Shown here piece by piece: positions 33,185 through 42,036 of a stretch of 64,000 nt of DNA (its first letter is position 1; each line of letters begins with the position of its first letter). The DNA is from SABY01 sp964593705 (lineage in GTDB: Bacteria; Bacteroidota; Bacteroidia; Bacteroidales; 4484-276). The translations under genes were made by a program, and so were the position numbers. The stretch is from contig CAZQIV010000010.1 in NCBI GenBank assembly GCA_964593705.1, forward strand, positions 1 through 64,000. The letters run 5' to 3'. Below the pieces are notes generated by a model. That model saw only the letters and a list, made by a program, of their open reading frames with translations. It made no database searches and was not told the origin of the DNA.

Positions 33185-33439
33185 ATGGGGCCAGAAAATA
33201 GATCTATTGAAAGAAAAAAACCGCAATTCGAACCTCATGAGAGTTTTCTAGAGAAACTAACTGGACAATACACGGACATTGTCATAGTTGGGATATTATT
33301 TTTTTTCGTACTGATTGTATTGACAATTGCATTATTTCGCTACGAAAAACTTGCTGAAATGATTATAACAGGGTTCCTTACTGCTCTTGGTAGTTTTGGT
33401 GGATTTTTAGCAGGTAAAACAAGAAAATATAAAAGGTAA
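33185..33439 (+). CDS. Small two-helix membrane protein coupled to the AAA15 ATPase
   Basis: 84 residues: charged cytoplasmic N terminus (1-32), transmembrane helix 1 (about 33-53, IVIVGILFFFVLIVLTIALF), a short charged loop (RYEKLAEM), helix 2 (about 61-76, TGFLTALGSFGGFLAG) and a basic tail (KTRKYKR). It begins 4 bases after the ATPase stop, so co-expression is near certain. I know no named family. A membrane effector, pore or anchor driven by the ATPase is a reasonable hypothesis. Confidence 0.7.
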   Translation: MGPENRSIERKKPQFEPHESFLEKLTGQYTDIVIVGILFFFVLIVLTIALFRYEKLAEMIITGFLTALGSFGGFLAGKTRKYKR

Positions 33440-33806
33440 CGAAATGGCAACAATTTATATAGATAATGGCACGGAAAGTGCAAAACTTCAAGGTTTGTAG
33501 CCCGCTCCCCCGATAGCCATCGGGGTTATCACGGTTTGACAGGAAAGGACTACGCTCCCGAAAGCTTTCGGGACTGCCACTACTTAGTGCTTGTACATAG
33601 AGTCGACTTTTTCGATTAGAGGCTATAAAGTTTCCCGCAGATTTCGCTGATTAGCGCAGATTTTATCTGCGCTAATCAGCGAAATCTGCGGGAAAAATTA
33701 CTAAAAAGACGGACACTACTCATACAATTTACCGTTGTCTGTAAATATTAAAGCCTGGAATTTTCTGTATATGCAATAATATTGTAGTGTCAATAATCAA
33801 TTAATT
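33440..33806. other. Spacer with short ORF remnant and palindromes
   Basis: A 18-codon frame (33444-33500, MATIYIDNGTESAKLQGL) starts directly behind the membrane-protein gene. It reads like the start of a larger protein cut off by repeat sequence. Next come CCGATAGCCATCGG and CCCGAAAGCTTTCGGG palindromes, then a long perfect palindrome (33631-33695). No complete gene is seen. Confidence 0.5.
33631..33695. repeat. Perfect 31-base inverted repeat
   Basis: Bases 33631-33661 and 33665-33695 are exact reverse complements with TTT in the loop (core GCAGATTTCGCTGATTAGCG). This hairpin is perfect over its full length. Similar CGCAGATT / AATCTGCG palindromes are recalled from many environmental genomes. 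It lacks a T run and is more likely a mobile palindrome than a classical terminator. Confidence 0.9.
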
Positions 33807-35267
33807 TTATTCGATCATTATTTTTTTGCTTACAACCTGCCCCTTGCCTGAAAATTTCACAATATAAATCCCGTTTTTCAAATCCCTCAAATTGATGGAT
33901 TTTGCAAAAGGTGAGGATTTTATCAACTTTCCATCAAGCGAGTAAATTTCCACTTTTTCAAATGGCATGGCTGTTTCCACAAATAAGGTTTCCCCGGCCG
34001 GATTGGGATAAACATGCATTTCTTTTCCGGTTTCCCGAAGCTGTGTGTTTGTGGTGAAGTCGAAAATATGCTTTATGGTGTCGAGAAGTGGTGTGCCTGC
34101 TATTATGCCGCTTCCCGGAAAAGTTTCAATATAATCGCCCGTGATTTCCCAAATAATAACACCCTTAGCATTGTTGTCCATTACATATTGGGCTTTGTAT
34201 CCCACCGAAGCTACATTGTCGAAAGTAACAAAAGTGTTGATGGAATTTCCGAGCAGATAAGGACATTTTACCTGGTCATCCCAAAATTCGCTGAACATGT
34301 CCATTTTTTTCAGGATGTTGTGATAGGTTGGTTGTCCTTCATCTTCCGAAAATGTAGAGCCATCGTACCCGGTATGCGAACCATAGAGCCGGGTGCAATT
34401 TGCCAGGGCCTTACCGTAAAAAGCCATGCCGATATTTATCTTTTCGGCAGGAACATTAAATTCCCCGGTAAGTTTGGTAAACGCACCATCGAAACACCAC
34501 TCTGGGTTGCCAACTGCCGGGCTGTAAAGTGGCGTATGAAAATTACTTTCAGGATCCCACGATCCATGAAAATCGTAGGTCATAAGGTTTACCATATCAA
34601 CCAATGGCAGGATATTTTCCCATTCGATGGCTTCCATTTTTTCGCCATCCGCACTAAAGCAGGAGGTGAGGAGGTATTGATTCCCGGTTTGGTTTTCGAG
34701 TTCATTCAGTGCATTTTTTAATTCCTGCATCAAAAAGGTGAAGTTTTGTTTGTCCTCCGGGGTTCCGCCATTGGGGGCAAAGCCTGGGTATTCCCAATCC
34801 ATATCAATACCATCAAAATTGTATGTATTGATGAGTTCGATACATTCTTCAACAAAATGTTGCCTTTTAAGCGGGTCGGCAGCTATTCCCGCAAAGTTGT
34901 ACGAATCATTCCATCCCCCGATCGATGGCAAAAGTTTAACATTATGCTCGTGGCACAGATAGGGGAGGCTTTTGGTAGAATCGTGTGTTTGAACAGGCCA
35001 CCAGATCATGGGTCCCAAAAGCAAATTTTCATCGGCCCAGCTATCGGTGCTTTGCAGGCTGCCATCGCTCAAAGGCCTGAAAAACGCATAATTTATCACC
35101 GTGTATTTTTCGTAAAAGATTACCTCGGGATTAATCAACTGGGCACGATCGTACCATTGCCAGTTTGGATAATATCCTACAATCTCTTTATTTGATTGTG
35201 CAGATAAAAAGTTGGAAATAATGATAAAGGTGATTGTTGCTGTGATAAACTTAAAAATATTTTTCAT
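33807..35267 (-). CDS. Secreted GH18 chitinase with T9SS sorting domain
   Basis: 486 residues. Signal peptide (1-23, ending LSAQ). GH18 barrel: GYYPNWQWYD, LLPSIGGWND, catalytic FDGIDMDWEYPG with Asp152, Asp155, Asp157 and acid/base Glu159, MTYDFHGSWD, and WEITGDY near the end of the barrel. A T9SS type A sorting domain covers about 410-486 (VYPNPAGETLFV ... VSKKIMIE). The enzyme should hydrolyse beta-1,4-GlcNAc polymers outside the cell. A -7 promoter element lies 41 bases upstream. Confidence 0.95.
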   Translation of the reverse strand: MKNIFKFITATITFIIISNFLSAQSNKEIVGYYPNWQWYDRAQLINPEVIFYEKYTVINYAFFRPLSDGSLQSTDSWADENLLLGPMIWWPVQTHDSTKSLPYLCHEHNVKLLPSIGGWNDSYNFAGIAADPLKRQHFVEECIELINTYNFDGIDMDWEYPGFAPNGGTPEDKQNFTFLMQELKNALNELENQTGNQYLLTSCFSADGEKMEAIEWENILPLVDMVNLMTYDFHGSWDPESNFHTPLYSPAVGNPEWCFDGAFTKLTGEFNVPAEKINIGMAFYGKALANCTRLYGSHTGYDGSTFSEDEGQPTYHNILKKMDMFSEFWDDQVKCPYLLGNSINTFVTFDNVASVGYKAQYVMDNNAKGVIIWEITGDYIETFPGSGIIAGTPLLDTIKHIFDFTTNTQLRETGKEMHVYPNPAGETLFVETAMPFEKVEIYSLDGKLIKSSPFAKSINLRDLKNGIYIVKFSGKGQVVSKKIMIE

Positions 35268-35307
35268 TTTACTTTGGATATAGGATGATACTTTGAGAAA
35301 GATTTTT

Positions 35308-35315
35308 CAAAGTTA
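35308..35315 (-). promoter_or_regulatory. -7 promoter element of the chitinase gene
   Basis: Reverse-strand TAACTTTG (TAnnTTTG) lies 41 bases before the chitinase start codon at 35267. Confidence 0.45.
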
Positions 35316-35334
35316 GATAAATTTAGAAATCCTG

Positions 35335-35667
35335 ATGGATTACTTTTTTTGGACAGGCTTTTACTGTCTTGATAATGATGTATTGATTGTGAAGTTATAC
35401 CAGGAGCCGGTGGCCTGCCAGGTGTTAAAAAACGATACAGGCGTTTGCTGGGCAGGAATCAATAAACAACAAGTAATTATTGTTGCTGATGTACACAATT
35501 TTGATGGGCACATTGCCTGCGATTCCCGCTCAAAATCTGAGATTGTTGTTCCCATTAAAAATGCCAGAGGCGAAATTTTTGGAGTGCTTGATGTGGACAT
35601 CAAAGATGTAAATTCGTTTAATGAAATGGATGCCAAATGGCTTCAAAAGATCATTGAACTTATCTGA
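35335..35667 (+). CDS. 5'-truncated free methionine-(R)-sulfoxide reductase (GAF)
   Basis: 110 residues matching the C-terminal two thirds of fRMsr/MsrC GAF-domain enzymes: WTGFYCLDND, PVACQV, TGVCWAG, VADVHNFDGHIACDSRSKSE, VVPIKNARGEIFGVLDVD. The three cysteines that form the catalytic set in this family are present (ACQ, GVC, IACDS). The usual N-terminal 40-50 residues that complete the GAF fold are missing: the frame runs upstream only to a stop seven codons before the ATG. It is probably a decayed or nonfunctional gene. It is divergent from the chitinase gene. Confidence 0.75.
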   Translation: MDYFFWTGFYCLDNDVLIVKLYQEPVACQVLKNDTGVCWAGINKQQVIIVADVHNFDGHIACDSRSKSEIVVPIKNARGEIFGVLDVDIKDVNSFNEMDAKWLQKIIELI

Positions 35668-35725
35668 CAGCCCGATTTTGTAAGATTATCAGTTTGACCA
35701 AAATTTTTTTCATTTTCATTTTTAG

Positions 35726-35733
35726 TAACTTTG
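35726..35733 (+). promoter_or_regulatory. -7 promoter element
   Basis: TAACTTTG (TAnnTTTG) lies 25 bases upstream of the TTG start of the membrane protein gene at 35759, which supports that unusual start. Confidence 0.45.
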
Positions 35734-35758
35734 CCGCCAATTTTTCAACATTATAACT

Positions 35759-36328
35759 TTGAATAATTTCAATCTAATCATCATTGTGTCGGCACTTTCA
35801 TCGGAAGCATTTAGCGGCCTGTATCTCAATGGTTTTTTAAAAGAAAAAGACACCACCTTTTACGACAGGGTGAAAGTAGTTGTTTTTGTCACCTCCATCA
35901 ACTTAGTGATGGGATTGGCAGGTTTTTTTGTGGGAAAATTTTTGATGTTATTACTTAGCGATATTTCATTCGGGCTTTCATTGGGTTTGCTTTTTATTTT
36001 GGGATTGAAACTGATCATCAAATCATTCAAACCCAAATTTCAGGAAATGATCTGGGAGCTGACCAATCAAAAAATACTGCTTGGCTTTTCGTTTGCAGTG
36101 GCCATCAATACCTTCCTTTTAGGATTGGCACTACCCGGACTTACTGTTACGATAATCCGGGTCATCGCCATAATTTCCATCGTGTTTTTCATTTCAACAT
36201 GCACAGCATTAATTGCAGGGGCAAAAAGTAGTAAGTTCTTGCTGGCATCAAGGTTTCTTTTAATCGGAGGTGTTATTATTATGGGAAGCGCTGTATATTA
36301 CCTGATTCAAAATTTTAATCTTATCTAA
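35759..36328 (+). CDS. Polytopic membrane protein, remotely MntP-like
   Basis: 189 residues with about six transmembrane helices. The start appears to be TTG (MNNFNLIII); no good ATG lies upstream. Helix 1 contains ALSSEAFSGLYLNG, where MntP-type manganese exporters have an AxSMDAFAVS motif. Size and topology agree with that family, but the acidic motif differs, so the function is unproven. It is followed 10 bases later by endonuclease I. Confidence 0.45.
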   Translation: MNNFNLIIIVSALSSEAFSGLYLNGFLKEKDTTFYDRVKVVVFVTSINLVMGLAGFFVGKFLMLLLSDISFGLSLGLLFILGLKLIIKSFKPKFQEMIWELTNQKILLGFSFAVAINTFLLGLALPGLTVTIIRVIAIISIVFFISTCTALIAGAKSSKFLLASRFLLIGGVIIMGSAVYYLIQNFNLI

Positions 36329-36338
36329 ATTTAACTTT

Positions 36339-37409
36339 ATGAGGACTTTATTTTTTATTACTTTCACTTTATTGTTTTTTCCTTCTATTGGCCAAATCCC
36401 TCCGGGATATTATAATAATGCCCAGGGCCTTACCGGCGATAATTTACAATCAGCCCTTCACAATATTATCAAAAACCACAACGATATCAGCTATTCAGCT
36501 TTATGGAGTGCTTATGAAAATACGGATAAAAAATCCAATGGCAAGGTTTGGGATATGTATTCGGATGTACCGGGAGGAACGCCACCCTACCAGTTTACAT
36601 TTTTTTCGGATCAGTGCGGAAACTATGGCCAGGAAGGGGATTGCTACAACCGTGAACATTCTTTCCCGAGAAGCTGGTTTGGCGGTACAGTAGCACCCAT
36701 GAACACCGAGCTTTTCCAGGTTTATCCAACAGACGGGTATGTTAATGGCAGGCGGAGTAATTATCCTTATGGTGAAGTTGGTTCCGCATCGTGGATCTCC
36801 CAAAACGGATGTAAACTTGGCAACTGCGTTTCACCCGGATATTCGGGAACAGTGTTTGAGCCCATCGATGAATACAAAGGCGATTTTGCGAGAACATATT
36901 TTTATATGGCCACGCGCTATTTGGGCGAAGATGGCAACTGGCCGGGAAGTCCGATGGTGGATGGAGCTCAACCAAAAACATGGGCGCTGAATATGCTTTT
37001 CGAGTGGCACCAGGATGATCCGGTGAGCCAAAAGGAAATTAATCGTAACAATGCTGTGCATGATATCCAAAACAACCGCAATCCGTTTATCGATGTTCCC
37101 TTTTATGTCGATCAAATTTGGTTCAACTCGACCAATACACAAGATTTTCAGCTTGATGAATTTGATGTAAGCATATTCCCAAACCCGGCACAGAACGAAA
37201 TAAATATCAACTTATCCACTGATGCAACACACCGGAATTTAGAATTCAAGGTCATGGATCAAACAGGCAGAATTTTAATATCAAAATACACCACCGAAAC
37301 CGACCACTTTGAAATTAATTTGGAAACCCTAAATAGCGGGATGTATTTTATAATTATCCAGGATACGGAAAATGATGTTCAAATTACAAGGAAGCTTATC
37401 AAGCAGTAA
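36339..37409 (+). CDS. Secreted endonuclease I with T9SS sorting domain
   Basis: 356 residues. Signal peptide (1-19). Endonuclease I (EndA/NucM) domain about 25-265, with the beta-beta-alpha-metal-like core CYNREHSFPRSWF (His107), DGYVNGRRSNYPYGEV and the Asn/Asp-rich HDIQNNRNPFIDVP end. A T9SS type A domain covers about 275-356 (IFPNPAQNE ... ITRKLIKQ). It should degrade extracellular DNA/RNA, for nutrition or against DNA in the surroundings. Confidence 0.93.
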   Translation: MRTLFFITFTLLFFPSIGQIPPGYYNNAQGLTGDNLQSALHNIIKNHNDISYSALWSAYENTDKKSNGKVWDMYSDVPGGTPPYQFTFFSDQCGNYGQEGDCYNREHSFPRSWFGGTVAPMNTELFQVYPTDGYVNGRRSNYPYGEVGSASWISQNGCKLGNCVSPGYSGTVFEPIDEYKGDFARTYFYMATRYLGEDGNWPGSPMVDGAQPKTWALNMLFEWHQDDPVSQKEINRNNAVHDIQNNRNPFIDVPFYVDQIWFNSTNTQDFQLDEFDVSIFPNPAQNEININLSTDATHRNLEFKVMDQTGRILISKYTTETDHFEINLETLNSGMYFIIIQDTENDVQITRKLIKQ

Positions 37410-37836
37410 ATTATTTGAAGAATAACTTTACGATTAACCCGCCTGCGGCGAGGCAGGCAATTAATCCCGCAAATGCGGGGATTTCGCTTCGCTCAACGAT
37501 TTAAGATTAACGATTTAAGAAATTAGATTTTAGATTTGCAAACTTCAGACTGCTTACGGAATTAATAATCTTTGAATCTGCACAGAATAACGATTAACTC
37601 AATAATGCCGACCTTTGGTCGAGCATCCTCGAAAAACTATGAAATCGAAGATTTCTGGTTTTTCGGGACAATTAACGATTAACGATTAACTTAATAACCC
37701 GCCTACGGCGAGGCAAGCAATTAACTTAATAACGATTAACTTAATAACGATTAACGCATTAACCCGCCTACGGCGAGGCAAGCAATTAACTCAATAACCA
37801 TTAACTCAATAACGAATAACAAATAACTCTACCCTC
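37410..37836. repeat. Repeat-filled spacer: TAACGATTAAC arrays and GC-rich modules
   Basis: The 427-base spacer consists of irregular ATTAACGATTAACTTAATAA units plus three copies of a CCCGCCTACGGCGAGGCAAGC module (about 37438, 37698 and 37763). It also holds one hairpin module (37606-37669) shared with the atpA-atpG spacer. No gene or promoter stands out. Confidence 0.75.
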
Positions 37837-38286
37837 GTGGCAAAAATAAGAATCACAAAAGCATACAAATTCGACATGGCACATGCGCTTCCCGGGCATG
37901 ACGGCCTTTGCAGCAACATTCACGGGCACTCGTACGAACTGCTTGTAACATTAATCGGCGAACCCATCAGTGACATCAATTCGCCAAAACTGGGCATGGT
38001 GATCGACTTTAAGGATTTGAAAAGAATCATCAAAGGATTGATTGTTGATGATCTGGATCATTCGATGGTTCTCCGACAAGATGCACCAAAGGATTTGATT
38101 GATGTGTTGAAACAAAATTATGAAAGAATTATCCTTGTTGATTATCAACCTACAAGTGAAAACATGATAATTGATTTTGCCGATCGCATCATAAAAGCGC
38201 TGCCCGATGGAGTAAAACTGCATCATCTTAAACTTTGGGAAACTGTAACATCCTATACCGAATGGTTTGCAGAGGATAATGAATAG
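37837..38286 (+). CDS. queD: QueD/PTPS-family 6-carboxytetrahydropterin synthase
   Basis: 149 residues starting at GTG. Zinc ligands His16 (FDMAHAL), His29 and His31, with Cys25 in the CSNIHGH motif (CxxxHGH) typical of QueD rather than of mammalian PTPS. Also GMVIDFKDLK, LDHSMVL, PTSENM and ETVTSYTEW with the catalytic Glu. It would convert dihydroneopterin triphosphate to 6-carboxytetrahydropterin in queuosine or 7-deazaguanine synthesis. No other que gene is nearby. Confidence 0.88.
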   Translation: MAKIRITKAYKFDMAHALPGHDGLCSNIHGHSYELLVTLIGEPISDINSPKLGMVIDFKDLKRIIKGLIVDDLDHSMVLRQDAPKDLIDVLKQNYERIILVDYQPTSENMIIDFADRIIKALPDGVKLHHLKLWETVTSYTEWFAEDNE

Positions 38287-38348
38287 AAATGTTTTAGTTA
38301 AATTTATCGTAATTATTTAGGTGGTGGAATTGAATACCAAATCATCAT

Positions 38349-38477
38349 GACCCCATCCCCGGCCTCCCGAAATTCGGGACAGACATTCCCTAAAGGAGAA
38401 GGGAGACCAGCCGCACAAGCCACTGCAGCGGTCAGTGCGATGGCATCCTCCACCTTCAGGGGGAGTTAGAGGGGGTC
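38349..38477. repeat. Palindromic GACCCC-type repeat, copy R6
   Basis: GACCCCATCCCCGGCCTCCCG, a CCCGAAATTCGGGA palindrome, a TCCCTAAAGGAGAAGGGA arm, core GCACAAGCCACTGCAGCGG, then TTCAGGGGGAGTTAGAGGGGGTC. It is the same family as R1-R5 but 22 kb away, in the R2 orientation. It fills most of the 279-base spacer after queD. Confidence 0.75.
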
Positions 38478-38565
38478 TTAGATAGCGGCCATTTGATTGG
38501 GGACTGATAAAACAGCTAAATAATTACAAATAATGAACAATAAAAAAGGTTGTAGAACCTCACAG

Positions 38566-41187
38566 TTAATAAAAAATGACCTCAATACCCGGATGGCTTT
38601 TTTGGAATTTTTCAACCTTTCGTTGTGAAATTCGCGTGTTATAGCAACGTATGAGCTTTAATCCATTCAATTCTTCGAGATTGCTCAAATTACGGATATT
38701 GGTATTATAACAGTCGAGCTGTTGCAGATTTTCAAGGTTTTCCAATCCTTTCAGATTTTTAATTTGCGTCCCCGAACAATTCAACTTTTTTAGATTTTGA
38801 AGTCCCGAAAGAAATTCAAGGCTTTCGATGGGGGTATTTTGAACATCAAGCGTTTCAAGGTTTCTCACTTCCGAAAGTGGTTCAAGGCTTACAATCGGGT
38901 TATTAGGGCAAACCAAAACCTTGAGCGTTGTCATTCCCCGCAAGGGGTCAAGGCTTGTAATGCCGGTGTTAGAAAATTTAAATTCTTCCAGGAATAAAAA
39001 TTTCCCAATATTATCCAGGTTTTTGATTTCGGTTGCTTTTAATGCCATTTCAGGGAAATCAGCCAGATCGATGCGCCTCAAATTCACAATTTCCTGGAGT
39101 TGTTCCCGCGTGAGTTGTTGGTTAGTTTTAAGAAATTTTTCTGCCAGGCCTTTCCAAACCCCGGGAAGGTTTTCCCACCATAATTCAAGCTTTCCGGTTT
39201 GATACACAAGCAAACAATCGGTATGCGAAAGCATAAAATCAATAATCTCATTTTCAGGAACCGGGGATTTATCGCAATACACGTATTGCAATTCTTCGAG
39301 CTGCATTATTGGTGAAAGGCTTTTCACGCTTGTACCATCGAAGCTTAAATGGTGCAATTTGCTTAGTTTTTCCAGTGGCCTGATATCGGCAACCCGCGTA
39401 TCGGAAAAATTTAAAATCGTAAGATCCGATAACGCACCCAATGCATCCAGGTTTTCAATGCCGGTACCCTGACAGTTAATTTCTTTAAGTTGCGACAAAT
39501 TGCTCAAGGGATCGAGCGATTCGATTTGTTGTTTTCCGGCAATGTTAAGCGAGGTGATTTTAATAATCAGATGTAATTCTTCTTTTGAAGGATTTTTAAT
39601 TAAACTTACACTTTTGGTAAATACATCCTTCCATGCCGGGGTTAATTTCGTCCACCAATCCACGAGGTCAGCCGATTCGAATACTACTAAAACATTTGGA
39701 TTATTCCCCATAAACCTGATGGCCTCACCGCGGGTAACTCCGGATTTGTCGCAATAGATTCTGTTTAATTCCGGCAGCCCGTTAATCGGAGATAAATCGC
39801 TAACCCTTGTTTTATCGGCAAATAAAAAATGAAGGCCTGAAATATCTTTCAGTGGCTGTAGATTATCTATAGTTGTTTGTTCAAATTTCAAAAAGTAAAT
39901 ATTCCGCAGCCCTGAAATTGGTGACAGGTCGTTGATTTTGGTATTTGAAAAATCGAGCCGTTCAAGTGCGATGAGGTTTGCCAATGCAGCCAGCGAAATT
40001 ACCCTGGTGGAGGCAAATTCCAGATCCTGAAGATTTTCAAGTTCCGATAAAGCTTTAAGGTTATCGACCTGCGTATTATTTAAATGGAATTTTTTGAGCG
40101 CGGTAAAATTAACAATCGGCACAACATCATCAATATTTGTATTGTCAATAATGAGTTCTTTTAGTTTGGTAGAATATTTCAATGCTTCAAGTGACTTCAC
40201 ATCAGTGAATGAACAATTTAAATATTCAAGATGGGTAAGGTTGCGCAAAGGCATCAATTCAAAAATAGTGGTATGACTACAATTGATCTTTTTCAAATTG
40301 CCAAGCGCCGAGAGTGGTTCGAGCGAAATAATCCGTGATATCCCCGAAATATTTATGGTGTCGAGTTCGGTGATCTTTTTTAGTTGGCGGTCAATAAAAT
40401 TAGCATTGAAAGCAGATTGATTATTGAGCGCAATGTAAAGGCTGTCTTCCCGCTCAAACGAAAGGGTGTCGCGACTCATCTTCCATTTTACCTTAAAATT
40501 TAATTTAGCAAGCGAATCGTTAAACCAAATAACATCCTTCATTTTTATTGTATCGTGCAAAACAATGTCTTTTCCAAGTACATCTTTCCATACCGGCGGA
40601 AGTTCGTTCCACCATTTTCTCAACTCCTGCTTTTCGTTGAGTTTGGTTGTATAAATACTTGCAATTTTCAAGTCTTTTTCAACATCGTTAAGATTGATCT
40701 CGATATATCGGGTCCTGTTATTTTCGACAGTATCGCCCTGCACCGTAACTCCCTTTAATTTTCTATTCAGGGTAACCTTAAAAAACATTTGGTTATTTTC
40801 GTTTACCTGGTGTTCGATTTGCTCAATATCAAACTTAAACGAAACACTTTTATAAAAGAAATCGATATCTTTTAAATATGCCTGAACATCTTTATTAATG
40901 GGTACTTCACGATTTTCGTCAAGATCATCCTCGACTTGCACTTTTTCGTTTTCAAAATATTTTGAAAAACTCTGGTTGATAATAATGTCTTTTTCTTTTA
41001 CAGGTACTTCGGGGTCGCCAATTGTATTAAAAGTAAATTCAAGGAAAGAAACCAGCTTTTCTACATTATTGCTGTACTGGTCGATATCCTGAGCCGAAAG
41101 TCCAAGTTGTGCTGAAACCTTTGGCGAGATTGATATTGCCAAAAACAAAACAGGGACAATGTATCTGATAATTTTTTTAATCATCAT
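38566..41187 (-). CDS. Secreted leucine-rich-repeat protein with three WW-headed blocks
   Basis: 873 residues with a signal peptide (about 1-27, ending VSAQ). After an N-terminal domain of about 200 residues, the protein has more than 20 SDS22/internalin-like LRRs of about 22 residues (LxxLxxLxxLNCSxTxIxxLxPL). They are grouped into three blocks. Each block is preceded by a WWxxLxxxWK motif (KWWNELPPVWKDVLG, DWWTKLTPAWKDVF, LWWENLPGVWKGL). Between blocks lie YCDKS...F segments that resemble LRR caps. There is no T9SS sorting domain. Likely periplasmic or outer-surface protein interaction role. It starts 6 bases after the 280-residue gene upstream. Confidence 0.85.
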   Translation of the reverse strand: MMIKKIIRYIVPVLFLAISISPKVSAQLGLSAQDIDQYSNNVEKLVSFLEFTFNTIGDPEVPVKEKDIIINQSFSKYFENEKVQVEDDLDENREVPINKDVQAYLKDIDFFYKSVSFKFDIEQIEHQVNENNQMFFKVTLNRKLKGVTVQGDTVENNRTRYIEINLNDVEKDLKIASIYTTKLNEKQELRKWWNELPPVWKDVLGKDIVLHDTIKMKDVIWFNDSLAKLNFKVKWKMSRDTLSFEREDSLYIALNNQSAFNANFIDRQLKKITELDTINISGISRIISLEPLSALGNLKKINCSHTTIFELMPLRNLTHLEYLNCSFTDVKSLEALKYSTKLKELIIDNTNIDDVVPIVNFTALKKFHLNNTQVDNLKALSELENLQDLEFASTRVISLAALANLIALERLDFSNTKINDLSPISGLRNIYFLKFEQTTIDNLQPLKDISGLHFLFADKTRVSDLSPINGLPELNRIYCDKSGVTRGEAIRFMGNNPNVLVVFESADLVDWWTKLTPAWKDVFTKSVSLIKNPSKEELHLIIKITSLNIAGKQQIESLDPLSNLSQLKEINCQGTGIENLDALGALSDLTILNFSDTRVADIRPLEKLSKLHHLSFDGTSVKSLSPIMQLEELQYVYCDKSPVPENEIIDFMLSHTDCLLVYQTGKLELWWENLPGVWKGLAEKFLKTNQQLTREQLQEIVNLRRIDLADFPEMALKATEIKNLDNIGKFLFLEEFKFSNTGITSLDPLRGMTTLKVLVCPNNPIVSLEPLSEVRNLETLDVQNTPIESLEFLSGLQNLKKLNCSGTQIKNLKGLENLENLQQLDCYNTNIRNLSNLEELNGLKLIRCYNTRISQRKVEKFQKSHPGIEVIFY

Positions 41188-41193
41188 TAATAT

Positions 41194-42036
41194 TTAATCA
41201 AGGTTATAAAGATAGTCAATCAGGCTCTGTTTTTGACCATCTTCCAATTTTATGATATTTGAGATAAGCCATCCCCGGTTTAATCCGGGCCTGTTAAACT
41301 CGCTGATTTCAAAATACCAGCCTTCAATTTGAAAAAAATGGAATTTTGTGCCGACAACATAATCAAAATTAAGCATACCATTCCTGAGTTCGTACAAAAA
41401 AATTGAAAGTTTGCTCGACTCAAATCCTTGCCTGAAATAATCGCCGGTATGTTCTTTTTCTCTGAACACCCTGTCCAGATTCATAAAATCGAGCTCATGG
41501 CTCAAGGGGTGCAAAAATCGCCCGGAAGTCTTCTCATCCTTAACATACAAGCTTTCATAAGGATTGTAACGCACATCATCGATTACCCATTTATAGCCCA
41601 GATTTTCCTTAACAAGTTTCATCAAAAGGGTAATGTAGATGTCTTTGTTTCCTCGCTTGAATTTAACCTCAGCTTCGCCAAACCAGTCGCTACCATGAAA
41701 ATCGAGGAATTTTGGGTTTGCCTGTAAGCAAACATCATTTACAAATGCACTTTTAATTAATTCGGAAATGTTAGTATTTTCCTCATCAAAGAGCATTTTG
41801 ATGTATTGTCTTCTAAGATTAATGTTGTGATAGAGGCTGTCGTAAACAGAAAGTTTAACACCTCTTGAATTCTCCTCAGCATTAAAACGCCTTAAAAATT
41901 GGTTAACCTGCTTTGTTTCGGCATAAAATGCTTCAAGTTCGTTGGAATCATCATGTAAAGAAGTTTCCTGAATTTGAGCGTACGAATTAGTTATCCATGA
42001 CAGGAGCAATACAAGCACAAAACTTTTTAAATGCAT
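41194..42036 (-). CDS. Secreted protein of unknown function
   Basis: 280 residues with a signal peptide (about 1-20, ending NSYA). No known domain recognised. The C-terminal half contains aromatic beta-rich text (FHFFQIEGWYFEISEFNRPG). Its stop lies 6 bases from the LRR gene, so the two form an operon and probably act together in the envelope. Confidence 0.65.
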   Translation of the reverse strand: MHLKSFVLVLLLSWITNSYAQIQETSLHDDSNELEAFYAETKQVNQFLRRFNAEENSRGVKLSVYDSLYHNINLRRQYIKMLFDEENTNISELIKSAFVNDVCLQANPKFLDFHGSDWFGEAEVKFKRGNKDIYITLLMKLVKENLGYKWVIDDVRYNPYESLYVKDEKTSGRFLHPLSHELDFMNLDRVFREKEHTGDYFRQGFESSKLSIFLYELRNGMLNFDYVVGTKFHFFQIEGWYFEISEFNRPGLNRGWLISNIIKLEDGQKQSLIDYLYNLD

